A stretch of DNA of 64,000 nucleotides from CBDCGJ01 sp965238305 (GCA_965238305.1 CBDEHK010000001.1:4774001-4838000), one strand, 5' to 3'; counted from the stretch's first letter, positions 9,324-22,280 are shown. Numbers and translations are program-made. The notes: a model not told the origin generated them from the letters alone.

Positions 9324-9626
9324 ATGACACTTGAAGAACTCACAAAAGCCTTCCAGGACCGCAATACCACTGATACTGGTTTAAAATCGTCGGTGAAGTT
9401 TCACTTCGGCGACGAAGGCTGCATCCACTTCGATGCCAAAGAAATGCCGCATGTGATTAGCAATGACGACAAAGAGGCGGATTGTACGCTGAAAATCTCC
9501 ATGGAGGACTTTCTAAAAATGCAAGCCGGTGAATTGGACGGCACTACCGCCTTCATGATGGGCAAGTTAAAAATCGAAGGCGATATGAGCATCGCCATGA
9601 AATTGCAAGGCGTATTAAAAGGCTAG
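9324..9626 (+). CDS. SCP2 sterol-binding domain protein
   Basis: A 100-residue protein made of a single SCP2 domain. The family pattern is visible: an N-terminal helix, a FHFGDEGCIHFDAKEM strand region, then DCTLKISMEDFLKMQAGEL and the C-terminal GKLKIEGDMSIAMKLQ. These small cytoplasmic proteins bind fatty acyl chains, acyl-CoA or sterols in a hydrophobic tunnel, which fits the acyl-CoA catabolism around it. GAAAGGAAAAG precedes the ATG. It is transcribed divergently from the carboxylase gene and convergently with the PBP gene. The ligand cannot be deduced. Confidence 0.9.
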   Translation: MTLEELTKAFQDRNTTDTGLKSSVKFHFGDEGCIHFDAKEMPHVISNDDKEADCTLKISMEDFLKMQAGELDGTTAFMMGKLKIEGDMSIAMKLQGVLKG

Positions 9627-9654
9627 TCAGTCTTTGGTTTCGCGATGACGTTTT

Positions 9655-9684
9655 GAAAAGCCTTTGTTAACGTGAAGGCTTTTC
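9655..9684. terminator. Bidirectional terminator between SCP2 and PBP genes
   Basis: A perfect ten-base inverted repeat, GAAAAGCCTT at 9655-9664 and AAGGCTTTTC at 9675-9684, has a ten-base loop. It gives an A-rich upstream arm and a T-rich downstream arm on both strands and lies exactly where the two genes converge; it overlaps the last codons of the PBP gene. Confidence 0.7.
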
Positions 9685-11712
9685 TTCGTAGTTGTCGCTA
9701 TCTTCCGATTTAGGGGCCGAACCGCCCTTGCCGATGCTGCCGAGCAATCGATCGAGAAAACCCTTGAACTCGGCGGGCGCGGTCTCGAACGGCTTCGCTT
9801 TCACCCCTTTATGGGCTTCGACCATGAAACTACGCCAGGTCCGCGCCGGCAAGCCGCCACCGGTGACCCGTTTCATCGGTTTGTTATCATCATTGCCAAA
9901 CCAAACACCGGTGACGAACTGCTTGGTATAGCCAATGAACCAAGCGTCCCGATAATCCTGACTGGTGCCGGTTTTTCCGGCGGCGGGACGGTTCAAGCGG
10001 GCCGCGCGGCCGGTCCCATCCTGAATAACGCCCTGCAGCATGTCGTTCATCTGCGCGGCTGTTTTAGCCGACATCGCGTTGGCGCCGCCGCTGCCGGACC
10101 GGCGATAAATCACCCGGCCTTGTTTATCGCGAATTTCTTGGATGCCATGTGCAATTGCTGCCTTCCCTTCGGCGGCAAACGCCGCATATGCCGTCGTCAT
10201 CTCAAGCAAACTCACTTCGGCAGAGCCCAACGCGACCGACAGATTTGCAGGAATATTCGATTTGATCCCAAGGCGAAGGGCGGTGTCCCGCACCCGCCTG
10301 GTTCCCGCTTTCAACATCACTTGCGCGGCGATGGTATTGATCGACTTTGCCAAAGCGTCGCCTAAAGTCATTTTACCCAAATAACGGCCGCTGTAGTTCT
10401 TTGGTGACCAACCGTCTATCGTAATCGGTTTATCAGTCATCACCGTATTCGGCAGCAGTCCCGCTTCCAATCCGGCAAGGAAGATAACTGGCTTAAAAGC
10501 CGAGCCCGGCTGTCGTTTTGCCCGGGTCGCGCGATTAAATTGACTTTGGTCATAATTGCCACCCCCAATCATCGCCCGGACAGCGCCGCTTGGTGTCATT
10601 GAGACCAAAGCGCCCTGTCCGACGTTGAGTTTCGGGCCTTGCCCGGCAAGTGTTTTTTGCAATAATTTTTGCGCCGCGATCTGCAACCGACTATCCAAAG
10701 TTGTGACGACGACCAGATCGTTGGGTGCGTGACCGACATAATCGGGGATGCGGGAGACGACCCAATCTGCAAAATAGCGTGATTGCCGTTTTCCGGGCAC
10801 ACCTGGACGTAGTCGCGCCGGTACCTTGCCTGCTTTTTTTGCTTCCCCAGGCGGCAGATATCCGGCATCGACCATGCCGGCCAAAACCACTTTTGATCGC
10901 GCTTGCGCTGCCTTCAAATTTGTTGTCGGCGCGTATCGCGAAGGTGCTTTCAATAAACCAGCCAGCATCGCAGCTTCAGCCAGCGTTACTTTTTTCGCCG
11001 ACTTGTTGAAATATTTGCGCGAGGCCGCTTCCACACCATAGGTACCGCTGCCCAGATAGACCCGATTGAGATAAAGCGTCAGAATTTGCTCCTTGGAAAA
11101 TTCATGCTCCAGCCACAGTGCTAGCATTACCTCCTGAGCCTTGCGTTTTACTGTTCTCTCCGGTGTCAGAAACAGGTTCTTCGCCAATTGTTGAGTGATC
11201 GTGCTGCCACCTTGAACGATGCGACCGGCCCGCATATTGGCGATCATGGCGCGCGTCAAACCCTTTACGTCCAGGCCAAAATGGTCGTAGAAACGCCGAT
11301 CCTCCGTCGCCAAAACAGCTGCCGGTAATTGCGACGGCATATCGCGTAGTTGCACACTTTCACCATAGAGATCGCCATAACTGGCTATTGTCTTACCATC
11401 TCTGGAGATAATCGTAATTGTCGGTTGCCGGGTTGCCTGGGCGATATCGCCGACATCGGGCAAGTCCTTAGCATACCAAACCAGCAATCCCGCAACCGCA
11501 ATAGCCGCCCAAACAGCTGAAACGATGCTCCAATAAAGCAAGAATCGAAAAGCCGCCAAAAGCGTGCGTCGGGTCTTTTTGCTAGAAGCTTTTTTCGCCT
11601 TGGCTTTGTTTGCCGAGGCCATACCGGTTGCCGTTTTGCCGGCCTTGGGCGGCGAAGCTGATTTTTTGCTTTTGCTTTTTGATTTAACTTTTTTTTCCGG
11701 CTTTTTAGTCAT
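9667..11712 (-). CDS. Class A penicillin-binding protein (PBP1a family)
   Basis: A 681-residue bifunctional peptidoglycan synthase. It opens with a very lysine-rich cytoplasmic tail of about 50 residues, followed by one membrane anchor near residues 50-75. The glycosyltransferase (GT51) domain shows EDRRFYDHFGLD with the catalytic Glu and GGSTITQQLAKNLFL. The transpeptidase domain has the SxxK serine in RQPGSAFKPVIF, the SxN motif in AKSINTIAAQ and KTG in GKTGTSQDYRDAWF. It acts at the inner membrane facing the periplasm. It lies 15 bases after gyrB on the same strand, so it is probably read through from the dnaN-recF-gyrB unit. Confidence 0.93.
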   Translation of the reverse strand: MTKKPEKKVKSKSKSKKSASPPKAGKTATGMASANKAKAKKASSKKTRRTLLAAFRFLLYWSIVSAVWAAIAVAGLLVWYAKDLPDVGDIAQATRQPTITIISRDGKTIASYGDLYGESVQLRDMPSQLPAAVLATEDRRFYDHFGLDVKGLTRAMIANMRAGRIVQGGSTITQQLAKNLFLTPERTVKRKAQEVMLALWLEHEFSKEQILTLYLNRVYLGSGTYGVEAASRKYFNKSAKKVTLAEAAMLAGLLKAPSRYAPTTNLKAAQARSKVVLAGMVDAGYLPPGEAKKAGKVPARLRPGVPGKRQSRYFADWVVSRIPDYVGHAPNDLVVVTTLDSRLQIAAQKLLQKTLAGQGPKLNVGQGALVSMTPSGAVRAMIGGGNYDQSQFNRATRAKRQPGSAFKPVIFLAGLEAGLLPNTVMTDKPITIDGWSPKNYSGRYLGKMTLGDALAKSINTIAAQVMLKAGTRRVRDTALRLGIKSNIPANLSVALGSAEVSLLEMTTAYAAFAAEGKAAIAHGIQEIRDKQGRVIYRRSGSGGANAMSAKTAAQMNDMLQGVIQDGTGRAARLNRPAAGKTGTSQDYRDAWFIGYTKQFVTGVWFGNDDNKPMKRVTGGGLPARTWRSFMVEAHKGVKAKPFETAPAEFKGFLDRLLGSIGKGGSAPKSEDSDNYEEKPSR

Positions 11713-11727
11713 CTCGGTAAGCCTGCA

Positions 11728-15308
<3,581 letters not shown>

Positions 15309-15382
15309 AACAGGCGCTGCCGGGGGTGAAGAAGCGTTTTCATGGCGCGAATGCAGCGCGTGCGTCTGTCGATCCTCCAGCT

Positions 15383-16501
15383 CTAAACCCGCATCGGCAT
15401 TAAGACATACAACGACCCTTCGTCGCCGACGTCGCGAATAATTGTCGGTGATGAAGCATCCGACATTATGAATCGGGCGTGATCACTATCAACTTGGCCA
15501 GCGATATCGAGCAGGTATTTTGAGTTGAAGCCGATTTCCAGGCTTTCGCCGGCGAAGGTCGCCGAAACTTCTTCGCTGGCGCTGCCTTGATCCGGGCTAT
15601 TGGCCGATAACGTGATGCGATCATCAGACACCATCATCTTAACGGCGCGCGATTTTTCCGAAGAAATGGTCGACACCCGGTCGACCGCGCGGGCAAATGA
15701 TTCGCGATCGACTTCCATCACTTTATCATTGCCGCTCGGGATCACACGTTGATAATCTGGAAAAGTACCGTCGATCAATTTAGACGTTAGCACCGTGCCG
15801 GCAACAGCAAAGCGAATTCGGGTATCGCTCAATGTAACTTCAACGTCGCTGTCGGTTTCGTCGATCAGTTTGAATATTTCGGCAACGGTTTTGCGCGGGA
15901 TGATTACCCCTGGCATATCCTCGGCGCCGCTCGGCAAGGCGATTTCAGCCTGCGCCAGACGATGACCGTCAGTGGCAACGGCCCGCAAACTGCCCTCGCT
16001 TTTGTCATTGGCGGCATGTAAATAGATACCGTTCAAATAATATCGGGTCTCTTCAGTCGAGATGGCAAAACGGGTTTTTTCGATCAGGCGGGCAAATTCA
16101 GCCCCCTTGACGGAAAACCGATGCGGCAAGTCATCTTCCGACATGACCGGAAAATCTTCGCTTGGCAGGCACGAAAGCGCAAATTCCGAACGCCCGGCGC
16201 GCAACATCAGGCGGCTTTCGTCCGGCATGTGGGAAAACTCCACCTGCGCCCCGTCCGGTAGTTTGCGTACGATATCATACATAGTGTGTGCCGGCGCCGT
16301 GGTACTGCCGGCTTGGGTTACATCGCAGGCCGCGGTTTCGACGATTGCCAGATCCAAATCTGTGGCGGTCAGACTAAGACCGTCATCGCCAACAGTCAGT
16401 TGTACATTGTTCAGAATAGGGATCGTGGTTCGCCTTTCGACCACACTTTGCGCGTGATTGAGCGCCCGAAGGAGGGCGCTACGTTCGATAGTAAATTTCA
16501 T
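15383..16501 (-). CDS. dnaN: DNA polymerase III beta sliding clamp
   Basis: A 372-residue sliding clamp that tethers DNA polymerase III to DNA. It begins MKFTIERSALLRALNHAQSV, contains the three repeated clamp folds (TATDLDLAI in the first) and ends with the typical YVLMPMRV. The ATG at 16501 is chosen because the family starts there and GGATGAA precedes it; an upstream in-frame GTG or TTG extension would add 16 atypical residues. It heads the dnaN-recF-gyrB-PBP series. The gene upstream on the same strand is fadD, not dnaA. Confidence 0.96.
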   Translation of the reverse strand: MKFTIERSALLRALNHAQSVVERRTTIPILNNVQLTVGDDGLSLTATDLDLAIVETAACDVTQAGSTTAPAHTMYDIVRKLPDGAQVEFSHMPDESRLMLRAGRSEFALSCLPSEDFPVMSEDDLPHRFSVKGAEFARLIEKTRFAISTEETRYYLNGIYLHAANDKSEGSLRAVATDGHRLAQAEIALPSGAEDMPGVIIPRKTVAEIFKLIDETDSDVEVTLSDTRIRFAVAGTVLTSKLIDGTFPDYQRVIPSGNDKVMEVDRESFARAVDRVSTISSEKSRAVKMMVSDDRITLSANSPDQGSASEEVSATFAGESLEIGFNSKYLLDIAGQVDSDHARFIMSDASSPTIIRDVGDEGSLYVLMPMRV

Positions 16502-16593
16502 TTCATCCGTATCGCAATTACTACTCGGAGCTCTAAAAGCCCGTTCCACAAAGATTGACGCGCTCGAGATATTAGCGAGACAATGAGGTAATC

Positions 16594-16617
16594 GTCGGCT
16601 TTGCCGACAACCGTCAA
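16594..16617 (-). promoter_or_regulatory. Possible dnaN promoter/operator region
   Basis: In the 209-base gap between fadD and dnaN the minus strand has TTGACG (16617-16612), a possible -35 box. Just downstream is a perfect inverted repeat GTCGGC-AAA-GCCGAC (16594-16608) lying where the spacer would be. No convincing -10 hexamer is visible, so this is a weak call. Confidence 0.25.
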
Positions 16618-16649
16618 AACCTTAGAATCACTGTAGCAAATTTGCTTCG

Positions 16650-16677
16650 TTTCTGCACCCTTTTTAGGCTGCAGAAA
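16650..16677 (-). terminator. Stem-loop after fadD, possible terminator
   Basis: Arms TTTCTGCA (16650-16657) and TGCAGAAA (16670-16677) pair perfectly over eight bases, with two further C-G pairs after a mismatch and an A-rich loop. It lies 33 bases past the fadD stop and before dnaN. No strong T tract follows on the minus strand, so factor-independent termination is uncertain. Confidence 0.35.
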
Positions 16678-16710
16678 GGATGAAAAATCTTATTATTTTT
16701 GGGCGGTTTT

Positions 16711-18408
16711 TCAGGCGCTAGCGCGCTTTTGCCGCTCTTCTTCGACGAGCTCTTTTTTGGACAATTTTCCGACCGGTGTTTTTGGCAATTCATCGCGAAT
16801 ATCGAGGTCTTGCGGCAATTCATGCTTACCCAGTTTATCGCCCAAGAACTCACGCAACTCAGCCAGCTCAAAACCCTTGGCGCCCGCCTTCAGCTTTACG
16901 AAAGCTTTTGCCGCTTCGCCGCGATATTCGTCCGGCACCCCGATCACCGTACATTCCTCGACGTCCGGATGCTGATATATCGCATCCTCAATATTGCGCG
17001 GATAGACGTTGTAACCGCCTGACGTGATCATGTCTTTTTTCCGGTCAACGATAAAGACAAAGCCATCTTCATCCATATAACCAATATCACCGGTATGCAT
17101 TCGACCACCGGCAAATACTTCCTCAGTGGCCTCAGGTTTTTTCCAGTATCCTTTCATGATATTTGGGCCAGATACGCAAATTTCACCGACTTCGCCATAG
17201 GGTAATAATTTCAGGGGATCATCAACGTCGACAAATTCAACAGTTATGCCAGGCATTGGGATTCCGGCAGCCCCTTCTTTACGCATCCCGGTGATCGGGG
17301 TTGCGACACCGGGCGCACAAGTTTCCGTCATTCCCCATCCTTCAACCAGCTTGCAATCTGTTGCTGCCTCGAAGCGTTGTTGAACATCGAGCGGCAATGG
17401 TGCACCGCCGGAATTACAAAATTTCAATGAGGACATATCAATCGTTGAGGCCTGAGGGTGAGATAAAATCGCCGTATACATGGTTGGCACGCCAGGAAAG
17501 AAGGTCGGTCGTTTTTTCCCAATATCCTTCATCACTTCATCCAAATCAAATCTCGGGTGCAGTATAAGTTCTGCCGCTCCGCGCATACCCATCAGCATGC
17601 CGACGGAAAGAGCGAATATATGAAACAGCGGTATAACGACCAAAAATCGCTCCGCCCCCGGCTCCATAATCGGTGTTTCGCCCAGTCCCCACTGTTCCAA
17701 CAACACTACCGTGGCAGTCAGGTTACCGTGACTAAGCATGGCTCCTTTCGGCAAACCCGTGGTCCCGCCAGTATATTGTAGGACGGCAATTTCTTCATCC
17801 AAATCGCCGTGTGGATGACTTACATATCGCCCGTCATTGGCAACCAATTTTTTGTAGCTGATATGTTGATCGTCATTCGGAATTTTTGCCAAATCCTTGC
17901 TGCGAACAAATGGGAATAGCAGATTCTTGGGAAACGGTAGAAAACCCGCAATACTCCCGACCACGAGTTTTTTCAGACGTGTGGTGCCGAGAAACTTCGC
18001 AATATTTGGATAAAGAACATTCAAATCCAAGGTGACCAGAATATCGGTCTCCGAATCGGAAATTTTATGTTCCAGCTCGCGCGCCGCATCCAGTGGCGAA
18101 TAATTCACCACGACGCCGCCAGCCTTCAAAATAGCAAAGAAACAAATGATGTAATGCGGTGTGTTGGGCAAATAGAGCCCGACATGGGTGCCTTTCTCGA
18201 CACCAATTTCTTGAAAGCCCTTCGCGGCACGATCGACAAGATCGGAAATGTCCGCATAACTCAGCTTTTTATCCATGAAATCGGCACAGGTATTGTTCGG
18301 AAACTTCAAGACCGCTTCATCCAAGACGTCGTAAATCGGCTTAGGTTGATAGTCGAGCCACCAGCTCACGCCTGGTGGATACGATTTTTCCCAATAAGGT
18401 TCAGGCAT
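16711..18408 (-). CDS. fadD: Long-chain fatty acid-CoA ligase
   Basis: A 565-residue adenylate-forming enzyme that activates fatty acids with ATP and CoA. The P-loop is LQYTGGTTGLPKGAMLSHGN around residue 215, the adenine-binding block is VEGWGMTETCAPG, and the hinge region is MHTGDIGYMDEDGFVFIVD with the catalytic C-terminal lysine region TPVGKLSKKEL. The length equals FadD. It supplies acyl-CoA for the many beta-oxidation enzymes in the window. A good promoter with an inverted repeat in its spacer lies upstream (18477-18506). The substrate chain length is inferred from family resemblance only. Confidence 0.9.
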   Translation of the reverse strand: MPEPYWEKSYPPGVSWWLDYQPKPIYDVLDEAVLKFPNNTCADFMDKKLSYADISDLVDRAAKGFQEIGVEKGTHVGLYLPNTPHYIICFFAILKAGGVVVNYSPLDAARELEHKISDSETDILVTLDLNVLYPNIAKFLGTTRLKKLVVGSIAGFLPFPKNLLFPFVRSKDLAKIPNDDQHISYKKLVANDGRYVSHPHGDLDEEIAVLQYTGGTTGLPKGAMLSHGNLTATVVLLEQWGLGETPIMEPGAERFLVVIPLFHIFALSVGMLMGMRGAAELILHPRFDLDEVMKDIGKKRPTFFPGVPTMYTAILSHPQASTIDMSSLKFCNSGGAPLPLDVQQRFEAATDCKLVEGWGMTETCAPGVATPITGMRKEGAAGIPMPGITVEFVDVDDPLKLLPYGEVGEICVSGPNIMKGYWKKPEATEEVFAGGRMHTGDIGYMDEDGFVFIVDRKKDMITSGGYNVYPRNIEDAIYQHPDVEECTVIGVPDEYRGEAAKAFVKLKAGAKGFELAELREFLGDKLGKHELPQDLDIRDELPKTPVGKLSKKELVEEERQKRASA

Positions 18409-18476
18409 ATCCCGTCCATTCCTCCATGTTTACCCGCGCCATTTGTGTCTTGACGCTGTTGTAATTTATTTCGTGG

Positions 18477-18506
18477 ATTATCACCGGATTTTGCCGGTCG
18501 GGTCAA
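18477..18506 (-). promoter_or_regulatory. Promoter of fadD with inverted repeat in spacer
   Basis: On the minus strand TTGACC (18506-18501) and GATAAT (18482-18477) are separated by 18 bases; each hexamer matches the sigma-70 consensus at five of six positions. The spacer holds ACCGG-N6-CCGGT (18483-18498), a perfect inverted repeat that could be a repressor site. Transcription would start about 60 bases before the fadD ATG. Confidence 0.6.
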
Positions 18507-18518
18507 GGAACAGAGCGT

Positions 18519-19688
18519 CTAGATTCCGATATCCTGCAAATTGTAATCTTTGACGTCGGCTCTCGCCGCCGCGTTCCAGCAATATTCGTCGGCGGTATCG
18601 GCAAGCGGGGCATAAACATAAGATGTTTCTCCCGGGAAACGTTGGCGCCGCGCATCGATGCCATACATGATCATTCGAGACCGCCGACGGATATACCGTT
18701 CGTCGTAAATCGCGACGGGATTATGGATGCCACCGCTCTCAACACCCAGCACTGATTTCCGCCGATGAAAGCCAAAGTTGATGGTGACACGGACATTCGC
18801 ACTAGTATTGGCGAAAGATCCATGAATAGCTTGCCGATTGGTGATTGCAATATCACCAGGATTACAAATTAACGGCACCGCGTCCGGCAATCGATCAGAA
18901 CCGGCGGCTTTGACCATGGTTTTGATATCAGCCTTGCTACGGTGCGATCCAGGCACAATCCAAAGGCCGTTTTCCGCATCGCAGCCATAAAGCTGGCCCA
19001 TAAAGTTGAAACCATGGGAGCCTTCATCAAAATCTGAACTGTCCCAATGGGTCCAGCCGTCCTGGTGCCAAGCGACGGAACCGCCAAGACGGGGATGTTT
19101 GATCCAAAGCGCTTCGTTGAAAGGTGTGAAATCTGAACCATTGACCGCTTCCGCCATTTTCAGCATATGCGGATGGCCATAGACACGAAGGCAGGCCTCG
19201 GAAAACTGCAGCGAGCCGAGCAATACCTGCATCACATGCGCCGGCGCTTGTTTCGGTACCTCAGGTTCGTTCATTTTGGCCGGATGGCGACCATGCGACG
19301 CGTCCGTGCCACCAATCGGATCAGACAACGGCTTGACCCAGTTAACTGTTCGGCCTTCGCAATCAAGACCCAGCGCCGGCCGACCGAATTTGTCGATCTC
19401 AGCGTCTTTTTCAACCGGACAGCAGTCCAGTATATCCGCGACATCGCGTTCTAATTCCCGTCGCTCCGCAGCGCCCAAGACATTCTCGAATATGTAGAAG
19501 CCATTTCTCGAGTAGGAACGTAATATTGCCGGATCGATGTTGCCATTCTGATCAAAACGAACTGGACCGCGGTTATCCATTGCCAATGCCCGCGCCGTGC
19601 CGGCTTCACGATAGCGCACCATTTTGTCTTCCTGATCGCCATAATCAACGGCAGGAATATCCAATAGCGGCAAATTTACTTGCGTCAT
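18519..19688 (-). CDS. Phytanoyl-CoA dioxygenase (PhyH) family protein
   Basis: A 389-residue Fe(II)/2-oxoglutarate dioxygenase. The metal ligands are His208 and Asp210 in VAWHQDGWTHW and His289 in RQAIHGSFANTS, and Arg300 in NVRVTINFGFH is well placed to bind 2-oxoglutarate. WIVPGSHRSKADI between them is typical for PhyH. It hydroxylates an aliphatic substrate, perhaps an acyl chain given its neighbours, but the PhyH family also acts on many natural products. AGGAAAAG precedes the ATG at 19688. It is followed by fadD and preceded by the DUF1501 gene on the same strand. Confidence 0.88.
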   Translation of the reverse strand: MTQVNLPLLDIPAVDYGDQEDKMVRYREAGTARALAMDNRGPVRFDQNGNIDPAILRSYSRNGFYIFENVLGAAERRELERDVADILDCCPVEKDAEIDKFGRPALGLDCEGRTVNWVKPLSDPIGGTDASHGRHPAKMNEPEVPKQAPAHVMQVLLGSLQFSEACLRVYGHPHMLKMAEAVNGSDFTPFNEALWIKHPRLGGSVAWHQDGWTHWDSSDFDEGSHGFNFMGQLYGCDAENGLWIVPGSHRSKADIKTMVKAAGSDRLPDAVPLICNPGDIAITNRQAIHGSFANTSANVRVTINFGFHRRKSVLGVESGGIHNPVAIYDERYIRRRSRMIMYGIDARRQRFPGETSYVYAPLADTADEYCWNAAARADVKDYNLQDIGI

Positions 19689-19700
19689 CTTTTCCTCGTT

Positions 19701-20894
19701 TTATACAACAGACAGGTTTTCCAACAACCGCGCCGGACGACTGTTGGGAAAAACTCGGGCTTCGACAAAGGCCGCATCTATGCCCAGATGTTCAACCAAC
19801 AGGCCCTTAAATACCGATCGGACATCCATTGTCGGTTTCAGATCGCGGCCTTGATAAAGATTATTCTGCGCTAGACCTGGCCAGTCGGACAAGACCCTGC
19901 CACCACGCACCGCACCACCCAATAGCAACATCGCCCCGGCTGTCCCATGGTCGGTGCCACCGGTCCCGTTGGGCACCGCTGTGCGACCAAATTCACTAAC
20001 CACAACCACAATAGATTTTTTCCAGGCCGCACCAAGTCCGGATTTAAGCGCGACCAAGGCACCATCCAAAACCGGCACGCGATAGCCAAGCGAGGTATTC
20101 TGATACCCGTGGGTGTCCCAACCGGAAATATCAAAGGCGGCAATTCGCGCGCCCTGATCTGACGACAACAGCTTTCCGGTCGCTGCCGCCAGATCGGCGA
20201 TACCGCGCTTGCTGTTTGGCTGGCTGCGGCTCATTTCCAGATCGCCCAGCAGCGCGCGATTGGCTTGTTCGGCTTTGATACCGTCCGCCAACGCATGTCC
20301 AATATTTGCATCACTACCGCTGATGGCGACCAATTTCGCCAAATATCCCGCGTCCGGTCGCGGTAAGCGGCGCGGCGCCCAGGTAGAAACTGGTGTTTTT
20401 CCTTTTAATATTAATGGCATGCCATAACCGGCGGCAAGGCCAACGGTTGGCTCCGCCGCGCCAAAATAGCCAAGCGCCCGGTTGAGCCAGCCATCGGCTA
20501 GGCCGCTTACTTTGTCCAAGCCATTTTCCAACAAATCCTGGGCATCAAAATGCGAACGTTCCCGATAACCGGTTTGCGCCCCATGAATTATCGCCAGCTC
20601 TTTGTCGCGCCACATTGATTCCAGACCGGAAAATTTTGGGTGTAGCGAGAAAAACCCGTCCAGCGGCAGCGGCGCGCCATTTTTATCTTGTTTTAGAAGC
20701 GGCGCCCGCAGACTTGCATAGGCCGCATCACCGGTTGGCGGAACCAACGCCAAACTATCGGCGCCACCGCGCAGGATCACCACAACCAGGCGACGATCGC
20801 TCGGGACAGCGGCAAAAGCGGCTGAGGCCGGCGCAAACGCGGTGAGCATCCCCGTGGCGGCGGCTGTTTTCAATATCTGACGGCGGGTGACCAT
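19701..20894 (-). CDS. DUF1501 protein with Tat signal
   Basis: A 397-residue exported protein of the DUF1501 family, related in fold to sulfatases. The N-terminus TRRQILKTAAATGMLTAF has the twin-arginine motif and a hydrophobic stretch ending at ASAAFA, so it should be exported folded. Family landmarks are VVILRGGADSLALVPP, FSLHPKFSGL, HGAQTGYRERSHFDAQD and VVVVSEFGRTAVPNGTGGTDHG. The function is unknown. GGAGG precedes the ATG. It follows the DUF1800 gene by six bases, the usual pairing of these two families, which implies a joint role. Confidence 0.9.
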   Translation of the reverse strand: MVTRRQILKTAAATGMLTAFAPASAAFAAVPSDRRLVVVILRGGADSLALVPPTGDAAYASLRAPLLKQDKNGAPLPLDGFFSLHPKFSGLESMWRDKELAIIHGAQTGYRERSHFDAQDLLENGLDKVSGLADGWLNRALGYFGAAEPTVGLAAGYGMPLILKGKTPVSTWAPRRLPRPDAGYLAKLVAISGSDANIGHALADGIKAEQANRALLGDLEMSRSQPNSKRGIADLAAATGKLLSSDQGARIAAFDISGWDTHGYQNTSLGYRVPVLDGALVALKSGLGAAWKKSIVVVVSEFGRTAVPNGTGGTDHGTAGAMLLLGGAVRGGRVLSDWPGLAQNNLYQGRDLKPTMDVRSVFKGLLVEHLGIDAAFVEARVFPNSRPARLLENLSVV

Positions 20895-20900
20895 AGTTCG

Positions 20901-22235
20901 CTACCTCCGTTGCATTGCCGGACTGGCGAGCAATAATGCCAACCCCTGTTCGGCGTTATCGGCTAAAGTTATGGCCTGCATCGCTGGTTCAGGAAGCAAA
21001 CCTGCAACGATTTCCTGCGCAAGCTCAGCCGGAACGACGTTGGCTTGTTGTTGAGCGGCAACCGAGGCGCTGTAGCGCGCCCGTCGCAAGGCGCTATCGG
21101 CATTCAACCAGGCGTCTTCGACATCCGGCCAGCCGGCAGGCGACGGCGCCATCAAGGGCAATTGCCCAAAACTGTTCAGCACGAAAATCACTTCATCGTA
21201 ATTTACATCACCGCTGACAGCGCGCAGCACACCGACCAGATATTCCCTTGGTGTTTTGAATTTCCGCTGCACCGGTTGCCAAACTTCCGGCAGCGCGACC
21301 AGCGCCTTGCCAACTTCCTTCAAGTCCCCGTCGCTCTCTAGAAATTTGGCCGCCAATGCATCCACGGCAGACACAGGTGGATTATCGTCGATGAAATGGC
21401 GGGCCAGCTTGAAAGCAATATGACGAGCCGTGGCCTCATGACCAGCCACCAGATCAAGTACGGCGCGCGCCTCAGCTTCCCCATTCTCAGGGTATGTTTT
21501 TCCGAGCAATTTCTTGTCACCCGGTTCATGAAAATCGGCATGAAAGCCAAATCCGCCGGGATTAACTTCGTTGCGACGGGCAAATGTCCAACCGGTGAGC
21601 ATTTTGGCAAACTCACGCACGTCTTGTTGGGTATAACCAGCTGCGACCCCAAGCGTGTGCAATTCAAGAATTTCGCGAGCCAGATTTTCGTTCAAACCCC
21701 GGCCTTGGTAAAAGAGGCTTTTTGGCTGCGCCTGCGGTCCGATTGAGAGATAGTTGTCGAGATAGAACAACATGGCAGGATGAGACACGGCGTCATGGAG
21801 CATATTTCTGAATTTGCCGGTCACGTGCGGACGCACTGCCTCGCGCTCATGCGCGCCGGCCATACCGATTACCACCGCTTTCCGGCCAGAGACGGTGAAA
21901 TGATTGCCCCAGAACCAGACCAGACGTTCACGAAACGGTTGTTCAGTGGTGACTGCCGTCGCCAATCGCGCCCGCGCTTCGTCGAACCACAAATCGGTAT
22001 ATTCATTACGAATACGGTCAACTAGTTTGGCGACGCTAACCGTTACCGCGTCCCACCAATCGAGTACATTGTCGCTGGCCGGCGGCAAGGTTTTCATCGC
22101 CTGGGGGATCTGGTTCGGCGCGTCCAATTGTTCGATCAACCAACCGCGGGGGTCGTCGGCAATCCGGTTAATCTCCCCCGGTTTTGGCCCTAGACCAAAC
22201 CGATGTGCGGCAATAAATGCGTCCTTGCGGGACAT
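20901..22235 (-). CDS. DUF1800 protein
   Basis: A 444-residue member of DUF1800, a family almost always encoded beside DUF1501. Recognisable blocks are AHRFGLGPKPGEINRI at the N-terminus, RERLVWFWGNHFTVSG, NLAREILELHTLGVAAGYTQ and VREFAKMLTGWTF. No enzymatic role is established. I see no clear signal peptide at the chosen start; partner DUF1501 carries a Tat signal, so co-export in a complex is possible. It is the first gene of the DUF1800-DUF1501-PhyH series on the minus strand. Confidence 0.9.
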   Translation of the reverse strand: MSRKDAFIAAHRFGLGPKPGEINRIADDPRGWLIEQLDAPNQIPQAMKTLPPASDNVLDWWDAVTVSVAKLVDRIRNEYTDLWFDEARARLATAVTTEQPFRERLVWFWGNHFTVSGRKAVVIGMAGAHEREAVRPHVTGKFRNMLHDAVSHPAMLFYLDNYLSIGPQAQPKSLFYQGRGLNENLAREILELHTLGVAAGYTQQDVREFAKMLTGWTFARRNEVNPGGFGFHADFHEPGDKKLLGKTYPENGEAEARAVLDLVAGHEATARHIAFKLARHFIDDNPPVSAVDALAAKFLESDGDLKEVGKALVALPEVWQPVQRKFKTPREYLVGVLRAVSGDVNYDEVIFVLNSFGQLPLMAPSPAGWPDVEDAWLNADSALRRARYSASVAAQQQANVVPAELAQEIVAGLLPEPAMQAITLADNAEQGLALLLASPAMQRR

Positions 22236-22280
22236 AATGAATTTCCTTGGTTAAAGCACGAGTGTAGAGCACTCCACGTT

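Noticed and set aside
16502..16710. Possible replication origin upstream of dnaN
   Set aside because: No clear DnaA boxes are present (only a partial TTCCACA), no dnaA is adjacent and no AT-rich repeat cluster is visible.
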